Origin: CAYJAZ01 sp964369185
Lineage (GTDB): Bacteria > Desulfobacterota > Desulfovibrionia > Desulfovibrionales > Desulfovibrionaceae
NCBI GenBank assembly: GCA_964369185.1
Contig: CAYJEN010000003.1
Span: forward strand, 28,200-92,199
Direction: 5' to 3'
Length of the DNA stretch: 64,000 nt
Below are positions 26,464-34,829 of this stretch, piece after piece. The notes beneath the pieces are model-generated. The model was not told where the DNA came from. It saw only the letters and a program-made list of their open reading frames with translations, and searched no databases. Within the stretch, counting starts at the first letter, position 1, and the number at the start of each line of letters is the position of its first letter. A program made the position numbers and the translations under genes.

Positions 26464-27807
26464 ATGTCGAACATTCGTATAGCTTACATTCCGGCTTGCA
26501 GAACAAATTTCCATATGGAAACAGCCGAAAAATATTTTAATGATTCTGTAAAATTTCTTAAAGAAGTTTCAGATTCAATCGTTTGTCCAACAGCTATGCT
26601 TACCGAGCCTAGCCATGTAAAAGACTTTTTAGTGGAAGAACAAAAGAAAGGTGCTTTTGATCTTGTTATCTTCCAAAATACAACATTCACTGATAACCGC
26701 TTTGCATTAGAAGTTTTAAGTGCAACATCAGCTCCTATTGTTTTATGGGGTGTTGAAGAGCCTAAAGCTGACGGTGGACGCTTGAAACTAAACTCCCTTA
26801 CAGGTGTTTATTCAGCAGCTAACGCTTTTTGTGCAAATGGTCGTTCTTTTGAGCTTCTTTGTGGTGCTCCTTTTGATGAAGATTTCAAAGATGCTTTACT
26901 TATCCACATTAAAGCAGCAGGTCTTGTACGTGCACTTAAAGAATTAACACTTGGTGTTATCGGTGTTGTTCCTCCTGGATTTATGATTGCTGACGTTGAT
27001 CTTCCTTCATTAAAACGTGATTTAGGTGTATCAGTAGTTGCATCTGAACTTCATCAATTAATTAACGAAGCTCGCGCAATCACTGATGAAAGAGCAAAGC
27101 AATCACTCGATAACGTGAAAAAACACGTTCCAACTTTCAGCATGAACGATGCAGAAGCTATTACCTTCGGTAAATTCAACGCTGCATTAGAAGATTATGT
27201 TGCAAGAGAAAAAGTTGGTGCAATCGCAGCTCGTTGTTGGCCTGATGTTTTCACTGAATTAGGTATTGCACCATGTACAGCTTATTCAGTAATGGCTGAA
27301 CAACTTCCTGTTGCTTGTGAAGTTGATATGACAGGTGCTATTACTATGTTCATGCTTTCAAATCTTACAGGTACACCATCTTACTTCGGTGATCCTGTTG
27401 CTATTGATAATGACATGAATGCATTAATTTTCTGGCACTGTGGACACGGTGCACCTAGCCTTGCTAACCCAGAACAAGGTCCACAAATGGGCGTACATCC
27501 TAACCGTAGACTTGCTCCTGTAATGCAATACAGCGCAAAAGCTGGTAGAGTAACAGTTGCACGTTTAGGTGTTCACCCACAATACAAAGAATTCCGCTTA
27601 GTTGTTGCTAATGGTGATGCTTTATCAGTTCCTAAATTATATGAAGGAACATCACTTGCAGTAAGAATGGATATCGGAAACGAAAACTTTGTTAAAACAA
27701 CTTGTGAAGCAGGTTGGGAATACCACTTTGCTATTACTTATGGTGATGTTTCAGCTGAAATGATCCGTACTGGTATTATGCTTGGTATTGAAGTAGAAGA
27801 GTTATAA
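26464..27807 (+). CDS. FucI/AraA-superfamily sugar isomerase, candidate sulfosugar isomerase
   Basis: 447 aa, cytoplasmic. The C-terminal part fits the L-fucose/L-arabinose isomerase fold: a Glu in CEVDMTGA (E286), an Asp 24 residues later in FGDPVA (D310) and a His in FWHCGHGA (H325) match the three metal ligands of FucI (E337, D361, H528), with the same E-to-D spacing. The family converts unphosphorylated aldoses to ketoses with Mn2+. This protein is shorter than true FucI (about 590 aa). Its neighbours are a PFK-like kinase, a GH31 glycosidase and a TRAP transporter. That context argues against fucose or arabinose use, as no fucose or arabinose kinase or aldolase is present. A role on a C6-charged hexose such as sulfoquinovose is inferred, not shown. 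Confidence 0.75.
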   Translation: MSNIRIAYIPACRTNFHMETAEKYFNDSVKFLKEVSDSIVCPTAMLTEPSHVKDFLVEEQKKGAFDLVIFQNTTFTDNRFALEVLSATSAPIVLWGVEEPKADGGRLKLNSLTGVYSAANAFCANGRSFELLCGAPFDEDFKDALLIHIKAAGLVRALKELTLGVIGVVPPGFMIADVDLPSLKRDLGVSVVASELHQLINEARAITDERAKQSLDNVKKHVPTFSMNDAEAITFGKFNAALEDYVAREKVGAIAARCWPDVFTELGIAPCTAYSVMAEQLPVACEVDMTGAITMFMLSNLTGTPSYFGDPVAIDNDMNALIFWHCGHGAPSLANPEQGPQMGVHPNRRLAPVMQYSAKAGRVTVARLGVHPQYKEFRLVVANGDALSVPKLYEGTSLAVRMDIGNENFVKTTCEAGWEYHFAITYGDVSAEMIRTGIMLGIEVEEL

Positions 27808-27810
27808 TCT

Positions 27811-27834
27811 GTAGCGGGGGGCTACGGCTCCCCC
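27811..27834 (+). other. GC-rich intercistronic hairpin with two alternative folds
   Basis: Just after the isomerase stop, GTAGC-GGGGG-GCTAC forms a 5-bp stem. The same G-run can instead pair with CCCCC at 27830-27834. It has no T-run, so it is more likely an mRNA-stabilising or processing structure than a terminator. Confidence 0.4.
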
Positions 27835-27856
27835 TATTTGTGATAAAGGTAATAAA

Positions 27857-29026
27857 ATGCAAGAACTTAAAACTCTCGTAGTTGCGCAATCAGGTGGACC
27901 TACACCTGTGTTCAACTCCTCGCTTGCGGGCATTGTTCGCGAAGCACAAAAGCAAGGTTTTACTCGTATTCTTGGTCTTCTCCACGGGTTAGAAGGTGCA
28001 CTTAATAGTGAATATGTTGATATGACACATCTCACTGAACAAGAATTGCATGTTTTGGAAAGAACTCCATCTGCTGCTCTTGGCGGAAGCAGATTCCCAT
28101 TTTGGAATGACGAAGATTATAACCCTGTACTAGAATTTTTTATTAAAGAAAAAGTAGATGTATTTTTATTCTTGGGTGGTAATGGTACTATGGGTACTTG
28201 CCACACAATGTTACGTTTACGCCAAATGACAAAAGAGCATAATCATAGTCTTATAATCAACGGAGTTCCTAAAACTGTTGATAACGATTTATATGGTATG
28301 GAATATGCTCCTGGTTATTTATCTGCCGCAAGATATGTTGCTATGGCGACCAAGGCTCAATCTTACGACTTAAAAGCAATGCGCCGCTTTGAACAAGTGC
28401 GTGTGCTTGAAACTATGGGTAGAGCAGTAGGTTGGCTTACTGCGGCATCAATCCTTGCTAAAGAAAATGAAGGAGATGGGCCTCATCTCGTTTATATTCC
28501 TGAAGTTCAAGTTGATAAAGAAGACTTTTTACGTAGAGTTGAAGCTTGCAAAAATAAGCATGGCTACTGTGTTGTAGTTGTAGGTGAAGGAATGAAAGAT
28601 ACTGATGGTAATCCAATCGGTTACGAACAATTCCGTCAAGCAAGCGCTGACCCTACAAAAGTGCATCGTCCTATCTTTATTGATGCGGCTAAATATATGG
28701 CTGATCTTGTTAAGCAAGAACTTGGTTATACAGCACGTTCTCAAAATTTAGGCATGGTTCAAAGAGCATTTTCTGAAACTGTTGCTACTAAAGATAGAGA
28801 ATTAGCAGTTCAAGCCGGTAAAGCAGCTGTTGAAGCAAGCGTAAAAGGCACAAGCGGGCGTATGATTTGGGCAGAAGGTTCTCTTCCGCTTGAAATTGTG
28901 GCCGGGCGTGAGCAATTCTTGCCTGAAGCTTACTACGATAAAGAAAATTGCCTGCCATCACAAGCATTTATTGATTGGTTATCTCCACTTGTTGGTGAAA
29001 TTCCTAGTTATTTAAAATTATTCTAG
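27857..29026 (+). CDS. 6-phosphofructokinase-family kinase (PfkA fold, PPi-type Lys)
   Basis: 389 aa of the PfkA family. Glycine-rich N-terminal loop VVAQSGGPTPVFNSSLAG, phosphoryl-donor loop GGNGTMGT (G107-N109-G110) and catalytic PKTVDND (K139, D142) are seen. At the two positions that separate donors, E. coli Gly104 is kept as G110 while Gly124 is replaced by K139, the residue of PPi-using enzymes; E. coli Asp103 is N109. Donor use (ATP or PPi) is therefore uncertain. It starts 49 bases after the isomerase and carries an AAAGG site. No hexokinase lies nearby. If the isomerase product is a C6-anionic fructose analogue, this enzyme could phosphorylate C1, as PFK does on fructose-6-phosphate. 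That substrate is inferred. Confidence 0.85.
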   Translation: MQELKTLVVAQSGGPTPVFNSSLAGIVREAQKQGFTRILGLLHGLEGALNSEYVDMTHLTEQELHVLERTPSAALGGSRFPFWNDEDYNPVLEFFIKEKVDVFLFLGGNGTMGTCHTMLRLRQMTKEHNHSLIINGVPKTVDNDLYGMEYAPGYLSAARYVAMATKAQSYDLKAMRRFEQVRVLETMGRAVGWLTAASILAKENEGDGPHLVYIPEVQVDKEDFLRRVEACKNKHGYCVVVVGEGMKDTDGNPIGYEQFRQASADPTKVHRPIFIDAAKYMADLVKQELGYTARSQNLGMVQRAFSETVATKDRELAVQAGKAAVEASVKGTSGRMIWAEGSLPLEIVAGREQFLPEAYYDKENCLPSQAFIDWLSPLVGEIPSYLKLF

Positions 29027-29094
29027 TCTCCTTTTGTTTGGTGACTGGGGTAATTTTTTTATTATAAAAAAGTAATTTATATATTGAGGTAAAT

Positions 29095-31266
29095 ATGTCA
29101 AACGCATTCATTCCGGAACGTATTCCTAGCATGAAAGGTTTATCATTTGTTAAATCAGCAGGTAATAAAGCAGTTTTCACAACTTCAGAAGGTGAAATGA
29201 CAGTTGCTGCATATGCAAATGATGTTTTCCGTGTAACCATGGGTGATCTTACTTTACCTGATTACGGTATTGTTATCGGGCAAGAAAAAGATATTACATT
29301 AAAAGTTGAAGAAAAAGAAGAAGCATTTGTATGTTCTGCCGGTGATGCAGAATTTATCATCGGTAAAGACGTTATCACTTTTTCATTAAATAAAAATGGT
29401 AAAGAAGTTCTTCCTGTAACTGAAGATGCACACTTTGTACGTCGTCATCGTCTTCCTGGGCTTGCAAAAACCGAACAAGGTTGGTTTGTAACTCTTGGTC
29501 TACCATTAGACGTAGCAGTTTATGGTGGTGGTGAACGTTACGGAAAATTAAACCGTCGTGGCGAATTATTCCGCATGTGGAATGAAGATGCGCTTGGTGT
29601 TAACTCTGATTGGTGCTATAAAAACGTTCCTTTCTTCTGGACTGATACTAACTGGGGTATCTTTGTAAATACACCTTCTTTAATACAATTCGGTGTTGGT
29701 TATAGCCAATGGTCTAACCAAAGCTTATGTATCGACCTTCATGAAAATAAATTAGACCTCTTCTTCATTGCGGCTGATAGCCCAAGCCATATGTTAGAAC
29801 GTTTCACATACTTAACAGGTAAAGCACCTGAAGTTCCATTATGGTCACTTGGTTGCTGGCTCTCTAAAGCATACTATAAAACACCTGCTGAAACAATGGC
29901 AGCTGCTAAAATTATGCGTGATAAACAAGTTCCTTGTGATGTTATTACTATTGATGGTAGAGCATGGCAAGATACTGATACCCGTTTCTTATTTGAATGG
30001 GATCCTAAACGTTACGATGATCCTAAAGCTTTCTGTAACGAACTTAAAGAAATGGATTACAAAATTTGTGTATGGGAATATCCAATCGTATCAGTAAATC
30101 ATCCACGTTTTAAAGAACTTTCTGATAAAGGTTACTTCATGCGTGATGATAAAGGTGAAACCTATATCTTCCAATTCGATCCAACTCCATTCGGTGAAGT
30201 ATTAACTATGCTTCCTGATTCAGGTGTTATCGACTTTACAAATCCTGAAGCATATACTTTCTGGAAAGAAATGCACAAATCAGTATTTGAAGCCGGTGTT
30301 GATTCTATGAAAGTTGATTTTGGTGAACAAGTTCTTCCTGATATGTTTACATATCAAGGTGATACAGGAACTCGTGTACACAACGTAAACGCTTTCTTAT
30401 ACAACCTTTGCTGTTATGAAGCTGCAAGAGATTTCCACGGCGATCAAGCTTGTAACTGGACTCGTGCTGCATGGACAGGCTCACAAAGAGCTGCAATGCA
30501 CTGGGCTGGTGATACAGGTTCAACATGGGGCGGTTTAGCTGCATCTATCCTTGGTGGTCTTTCATACGGTATGTCAGGTAACCCATACTATTCACACGAT
30601 ATCGGTGGATTCTATGGTGAACAACCGGATGCAGAACTCTTCGTTCGTTGGACTCAAGCAGGTGCATTATTCTCACACATGCGTTTCCACGGTATTGGAC
30701 CTCGTGAACCTTGGGCATTTGGTGAAGAAGCAGAAACAATCTGTACAAACTTTGTAAAAATGCGTTATCGTTTACTTCCTTACATTCAAGATGCTGTTAA
30801 ACAAGCGGCTGAAACCGGTATGCCTGTTCAACGTTCAATGATTCTTGAATTCCCAGAAGATAAAACATTACATGCTTTCGATCAACAATATATGTTTGGT
30901 CCATCATTATTTGTAGCACCTGTTCTTGCAAAAGAAGGACGTGTATCTTACAGACTTCCACAAGGTCTTTGGTATGACTTCTGGACAGGTAAAGCAATTG
31001 AAGGTGGCGTAACAATTAATGAAAACGTTGCTCTTGACTATATCCCTGTTTATGTAAAAGCAGGAACAGTATTAAAACTTGGTCCTGTTGTACAACATAC
31101 AGGCGAAATCAAGCAAAAAGTTACAGAAGCTGTAATCTACGGAGATCCACATTGCGCATCAGCTCAGTGGGATGAATTCGTACAATATAAAAACAACTGG
31201 GTTTGCTTGGCTGACTCAGTAAAACGCATTCTTCCAGAGGATGTGTCTAAGGTTATATTTGGCTAG
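29095..31266 (+). CDS. GH31 alpha-glycosidase, YicI/YihQ-like, no signal peptide
   Basis: 723 aa, cytoplasmic. N-terminal beta domain with YGGGERYGKLNRRGELF, then a (beta/alpha)8 barrel. The nucleophile is D408 in MKVDFGEQ and the acid/base D473 in HWAGDTGST. As recalled, alpha-xylosidase YicI has KTDFGE and GGD, and sulfoquinovosidase YihQ has MADFGE and a TGSQ...WAGD run; this protein has K before the nucleophile like YicI but TGSQ and AGD like YihQ. In the -1 site region it has IDGRAW (R289) and R297 in DTRFLFEW; an Arg here could bind a charged C6 group. SHDIGGFYG follows (F506, Y507). It is retaining and hydrolyses an imported alpha-glycoside. The true substrate is unproved. Confidence 0.85.
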   Translation: MSNAFIPERIPSMKGLSFVKSAGNKAVFTTSEGEMTVAAYANDVFRVTMGDLTLPDYGIVIGQEKDITLKVEEKEEAFVCSAGDAEFIIGKDVITFSLNKNGKEVLPVTEDAHFVRRHRLPGLAKTEQGWFVTLGLPLDVAVYGGGERYGKLNRRGELFRMWNEDALGVNSDWCYKNVPFFWTDTNWGIFVNTPSLIQFGVGYSQWSNQSLCIDLHENKLDLFFIAADSPSHMLERFTYLTGKAPEVPLWSLGCWLSKAYYKTPAETMAAAKIMRDKQVPCDVITIDGRAWQDTDTRFLFEWDPKRYDDPKAFCNELKEMDYKICVWEYPIVSVNHPRFKELSDKGYFMRDDKGETYIFQFDPTPFGEVLTMLPDSGVIDFTNPEAYTFWKEMHKSVFEAGVDSMKVDFGEQVLPDMFTYQGDTGTRVHNVNAFLYNLCCYEAARDFHGDQACNWTRAAWTGSQRAAMHWAGDTGSTWGGLAASILGGLSYGMSGNPYYSHDIGGFYGEQPDAELFVRWTQAGALFSHMRFHGIGPREPWAFGEEAETICTNFVKMRYRLLPYIQDAVKQAAETGMPVQRSMILEFPEDKTLHAFDQQYMFGPSLFVAPVLAKEGRVSYRLPQGLWYDFWTGKAIEGGVTINENVALDYIPVYVKAGTVLKLGPVVQHTGEIKQKVTEAVIYGDPHCASAQWDEFVQYKNNWVCLADSVKRILPEDVSKVIFG

Positions 31267-31269
31267 AGA

Positions 31270-31395
31270 GTAAATGAGTTCTTTTGTTTTTTGGCTTTGT
31301 CAAAGTGTTTTTTTATTCGAGTCATGTATGTTTTGATACACTTCTCTCATGAAAAACCACTTTTCCTTGCCAAAAAACAAAATCTACTCATTTAC
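31270..31395. repeat. Inverted-repeat element, 126 bp, with ~26-bp terminal arms
   Basis: The left arm starts GTAAATGAGTTCTTTTG (31270-31295) and the right arm ends CAAAATCTACTCATTTAC (31369-31395); they are near-perfect reverse complements including TTTTTTGGC / GCCAAAAAA. The centre contains TATTCGAGTCATGTATG. The left arm starts four bases after the GH31 stop. A second, partial, diverged copy follows at about 31408-31490 (GATTCGAGT, CTACTCATTTAG). A related element is at 63262-63412. Confidence 0.7.
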
Positions 31396-31574
31396 CTTTT
31401 GAGTAATTCCTTTATCCTTTGACAGCGTCAAAATCCTTTTTGATTCGAGTTAAAAGGGTAAAACCTACTCATTTAGGTGCATACTCTAGAAGGCTTATTT
31501 TAGTTTGTTCTGTGATTTTAAAAAGGTTGAAACTTACAGAATAAGCAAGGATTTTTAACATTTAAGAGGGGACG
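31396..31574 (+). other. Leader region before the TRAP genes
   Basis: The first part is a diverged copy of the 126-bp element, with an inner TTTGAC-AGC-GTCAAA palindrome near 31418. Then a loose stem, TTCTGT (31508-31513) / ACAGAA (31536-31541), lies ahead of the AGAGGGG ribosome site of dctQ. No clear promoter was found, so the TRAP genes may depend on read-through from GH31. Confidence 0.35.
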
Positions 31575-32126
31575 ATGAAAATACTTCTTACTCCACTGCA
31601 AAAGCTTATTTCATTTTTAAATAAGATTGCTCTTAATGTGGCTACCTTGATGCTTATTGCTATGCTGTCTATTGTTACTCTAAACGTTGTACTTCGATAC
31701 TTTTTTGACTACAGTATTGTATGGTCAGAAGAAGCATCACGTTACTTGATGGTATGGATTACTTTCTTACTACTTCCATACGCTCATGAAAAAGGTACTT
31801 TAGTTGCTGTGGACTTCTTAGTTGCAAGATTTAGATACACTCGTATCGGTGTTATACATGCTGTTTTCTTGGAATTACTCAGTCTAATAGTTCTAATATG
31901 TGCATGTTACCAAGCATACTTCTTTATGGTGCGTGCAGGTGTTACAGAAACTCTTGCTCTACGTATACCAATGCAATATGTTACAATGATAATGCCTTAT
32001 AGCTTTGCTCTTACTGTAGTAGCCTCCTTCTTATGGCTTTGTAAGTTACTTCCATGTGTTCTTGATCCTAAAAAATTGGAGCAAGAAGATGAACTGCGTA
32101 AAGCTGATTATGAACAAGGCCACTAG
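31575..32126 (+). CDS. TRAP transporter small membrane subunit (DctQ type)
   Basis: 183 aa with four TM segments (about 18-40, 55-75, 92-115, 132-155). VLRYFF and WSEEASRYLMVW match the DctQ family pattern. It joins the large DctM subunit to form the membrane part of a secondary transporter driven by an ion gradient and a periplasmic binding protein. dctM starts eight bases later, giving dctQ-dctM-dctP in order. The C-terminal 20 residues are charged and cytoplasmic. The substrate is set by DctP. Confidence 0.9.
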   Translation: MKILLTPLQKLISFLNKIALNVATLMLIAMLSIVTLNVVLRYFFDYSIVWSEEASRYLMVWITFLLLPYAHEKGTLVAVDFLVARFRYTRIGVIHAVFLELLSLIVLICACYQAYFFMVRAGVTETLALRIPMQYVTMIMPYSFALTVVASFLWLCKLLPCVLDPKKLEQEDELRKADYEQGH

Positions 32127-32134
32127 GAGAAAAT

Positions 32135-33454
32135 ATGTTAAAAACTTTATTTGCCCCACTTATTGCTGCGAAAGTAGTATACTTACTCTTCTTCTTTCTT
32201 ACCATTGCTATGGGCTTGCCAATTGTTTACGTGCTTTTACTTGCACCGGGTATAGACCTTGCTATCGTAGGACAGTTTAACTTCTTCCCATTACTTACTC
32301 AACGTTTATGGAACGGTGTTGATAGCTTTGCACTAGCAGCTCTTCCATTCTTCGTTTTAGCCGGTGAACTTATGTCAGCCGGTGGTGTTACTGTTAGAAT
32401 GGTTCGCTTTGCTGAAAGCTTAATCGGTCACTTACGTGGTGGTTTGGCTCACGTTTGCGTTCTTGCATCTGTAATGCTTTCAGGTGGTTCAGGCTCAGCG
32501 GTTGCTGATGCTTCTGCGCTTGGTTCAATGCTTATTCCTGCTATGAACAAGTTGAACTACCCTAGAGGTATTTCTGCTGCTGTTATTGCATCTGCAGGTA
32601 TCTTAGCTCCAATCATTCCGCCATCTGGCTTAATGATTATGTATGCATTCGTACAAAATACTTCAATTGCGGCGATGTTTGCCGGTGGTATTGTTCCTGG
32701 CTTTATGATGGCTGGTAGTATGATGTTTATTATCTGGTTAAAAGCTCGTAAAGGCATGTTCCCAACACCTAAACCACGCTCAACCGGTGAAGAAAAAATC
32801 AAATCAGCTAAAGAAGCAATTCTTCCACTTGGAACACCTGTTATCTTAATGGGTGGTATCTTGATGGGTATTATGACACCAACCGAAGCAGCAGCTATTG
32901 CAGCAGCATATGCGCTTATTCTTGGTGTATTCTATACAAAAGAAATCAAAGGAAAAGATTTACTTCCAATTTTCAGAAGATCGGCAGCATCTTCAGCATC
33001 AATTCTTATTCTTGTTGGTGCGGCGGTTGCATTTGCTTCTGTAGTAAGTTTACGCCAAACACCTGTTGTTCTTGGTAACTGGCTTACTGGAATCACTTCT
33101 GATCCACTCCTTTTATTCTTCCTTATCAACTGTACATTATTGCTTGTTGGTTGTATTATGGATGCCGGCCCAACTATTCTTATTCTTGGACCAATCCTTG
33201 CGCCAACAATGCAAAAACTTGGAATCGACCCTGTACACTTCGGTGTTGTAATGGTAACAAACCTTACAATCGGTCTTATGACTCCGCCGATGGGGCTGGT
33301 GCTCTTTGTTACACAGGGTATAAGTGGGCTGAAGATGAACGAACTTGTTAAAGAAATTATGCCGTTCTTTGCCGGTGTTCTTACAGTATTGTTCTTAATC
33401 ACTTTCTTCCCACAACTTGTTCTAACACTCCCTAAAATGTGGGGACTTATGTAG
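32135..33454 (+). CDS. TRAP transporter large membrane subunit (DctM type)
   Basis: 439 aa, about 12 TM segments. DctM-family motifs are FFVLAGELMSAGG near residue 70, GGSGSAVADASALGSMLIPAM near 111-131 (given here in part as SGSAVADASALGS), IIPPSGLMIMYA, and MTPTEAAAIAAAYA. It is the ion-coupled channel subunit and works with DctQ and DctP. AGGAGAAAAT precedes the ATG. The next gene encodes the binding protein. The family almost always carries carboxylates or sulfonates, which is a key point for the substrate of this cluster. Confidence 0.93.
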   Translation: MLKTLFAPLIAAKVVYLLFFFLTIAMGLPIVYVLLLAPGIDLAIVGQFNFFPLLTQRLWNGVDSFALAALPFFVLAGELMSAGGVTVRMVRFAESLIGHLRGGLAHVCVLASVMLSGGSGSAVADASALGSMLIPAMNKLNYPRGISAAVIASAGILAPIIPPSGLMIMYAFVQNTSIAAMFAGGIVPGFMMAGSMMFIIWLKARKGMFPTPKPRSTGEEKIKSAKEAILPLGTPVILMGGILMGIMTPTEAAAIAAAYALILGVFYTKEIKGKDLLPIFRRSAASSASILILVGAAVAFASVVSLRQTPVVLGNWLTGITSDPLLLFFLINCTLLLVGCIMDAGPTILILGPILAPTMQKLGIDPVHFGVVMVTNLTIGLMTPPMGLVLFVTQGISGLKMNELVKEIMPFFAGVLTVLFLITFFPQLVLTLPKMWGLM

Positions 33455-33506
33455 TTGACAAACTCAATCTTATTGAGTAGGTTATAAAAAAAATTAGGAG
33501 ATTTTT

Positions 33507-34565
33507 ATGTTTAAACGTTTTTTACTTTCAGCATTAGGCGTATGCCTTATGGCTTCATCTGCACAAGCAGCTACAGCACTAAACCTTGTGTTCCTTTCAC
33601 AAGAAGGTACAGCAGAACACGAAGCTGTTAAATACTTAAAACACTATGTTGAAGCTCGTACAAACGGCGACTTAACAATCGAAGTTTTCCCAGGTGCACA
33701 ACTTTGTGGTAACGCTCCTGAATGTTTCCAAGCTTTATCAGCAGAAGTAGTTCATATCTATCCTGCAACAGCTGGTGGTATTTCAGTTGTTTACCCTGAA
33801 ATCGCAGCTTTAAACCTTCCTTACATGGTTCCTAGTGAAGTTATGGCTCAAGAATTACTTGCTGGTCCTTTTGAAAATGACCTCCGTAACGCTATTCTTG
33901 AAAACACCAACAACCAATTCCTTCTTCTTAGCTTAACTCAATCAGCTGGTTGGAGAGCATACGCTAACACCAAAAAAGAAGTAAAAACTCCTGCTGATCT
34001 TTCAGGTATGAAATTACGTACAGTTGAAGATCAAGTTCAAATGGAACAAGTAAAACTACACGGTGCATCACCTACCCCAATCCCATTCATGGAAGTTTAT
34101 GATTCACTTTCAAAAGGTGTTGTTGACGGTTCTTTAAACTCAATCACCGATATCGTTGCTGTAAAACTTCACGAAAAAGCTAAATTCTTAACTCTTGACG
34201 GCCATAACTTCATGTTCAGCGGCTGGTTCATGAGCGGAAACTTCTTCAAAAACTTATCACGCGATCATCAACTTGCACTTATCGACGGTTTCAAACTTGC
34301 TGGTAACGTAGAAAACGGCGTACAAATGGAAAAAGAACTTCCTGCATTCGCAGCATTCACAGGTGAAGGCGGTAAAATCTACATGCCTACTCCAGCTGAA
34401 AAGAAATCATTCGTAGACGCAGTTCTTCCACTTCGTAACTGGTACCTCGAAACTTTCGGCGACAAAGGTAAAGCTTTCATGACTATGGTAGACGAAAACC
34501 TTGCTGAAGCTCAAAAAGTTGTTGACGCTCGTTACGCTTCTTTCGGTAGCTACTTAAACAAATAG
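33507..34565 (+). CDS. TRAP transporter periplasmic binding protein (DctP type)
   Basis: 352 aa. The signal peptide (1-21) ends SAQA before ATALNLVFLS. The DctP fold is shown by PADLSGMKLRTVED, where the Arg (in KLRT) is the residue that forms the salt bridge to an anionic ligand in the family, and by VVDGSLNSITDI. The extra pair of Cys in LCGNAPECFQ could form a disulfide. Asn codons are nearly all AAC (18 of 19 by eye) and Phe, Asp and Ile codons tend to end in C, unlike most genes of the window, a sign of very high expression. It is the last gene before a strong terminator. Confidence 0.93.
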   Translation: MFKRFLLSALGVCLMASSAQAATALNLVFLSQEGTAEHEAVKYLKHYVEARTNGDLTIEVFPGAQLCGNAPECFQALSAEVVHIYPATAGGISVVYPEIAALNLPYMVPSEVMAQELLAGPFENDLRNAILENTNNQFLLLSLTQSAGWRAYANTKKEVKTPADLSGMKLRTVEDQVQMEQVKLHGASPTPIPFMEVYDSLSKGVVDGSLNSITDIVAVKLHEKAKFLTLDGHNFMFSGWFMSGNFFKNLSRDHQLALIDGFKLAGNVENGVQMEKELPAFAAFTGEGGKIYMPTPAEKKSFVDAVLPLRNWYLETFGDKGKAFMTMVDENLAEAQKVVDARYASFGSYLNK

Positions 34566-34637
34566 TTCTTCTTTAGCTAAAAAAATAAAGAAAAACTACT
34601 CACAATTAGTGAGAATTTAGGTAATACTAAGTAAATT

Positions 34638-34684
34638 AAACTCTCTTTAAATTAGCATATGCAGATTTAAAGAGAGTTTTTTAC
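34638..34684 (+). terminator. Terminator of the isomerase-TRAP cluster
   Basis: AAACTCTCTTTAAAT (34638-34652) pairs perfectly with ATTTAAAGAGAGTTT (34665-34679), then a T-run. Confidence 0.92.
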
Positions 34685-34829
34685 GCTTTGAAGAAGAGTA
34701 TTTTCAAAAAAGCTTTATATTTTATCAAAAATAATGTTTAGTTCATTTTATTTAAATCAATTAAAGAAAGTTAATAGAAGAAATATTGCATTATTAAAGG
34801 ATAAAAACTTAAAATCAGTGTATTTTAAC

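Noticed and set aside
26464..27807. Assignment as L-fucose or L-arabinose isomerase proper
   Set aside because: It is shorter than FucI, and no fucose or arabinose kinase, aldolase or epimerase is in the cluster, so only the superfamily is claimed.
26464..34565. Uronic acid catabolism as the role of the cluster
   Set aside because: Hexuronates are normally isomerised by UxaC and reduced, not phosphorylated by a PFK; no uxa, uxu or kdg genes are seen. Not fully excluded.
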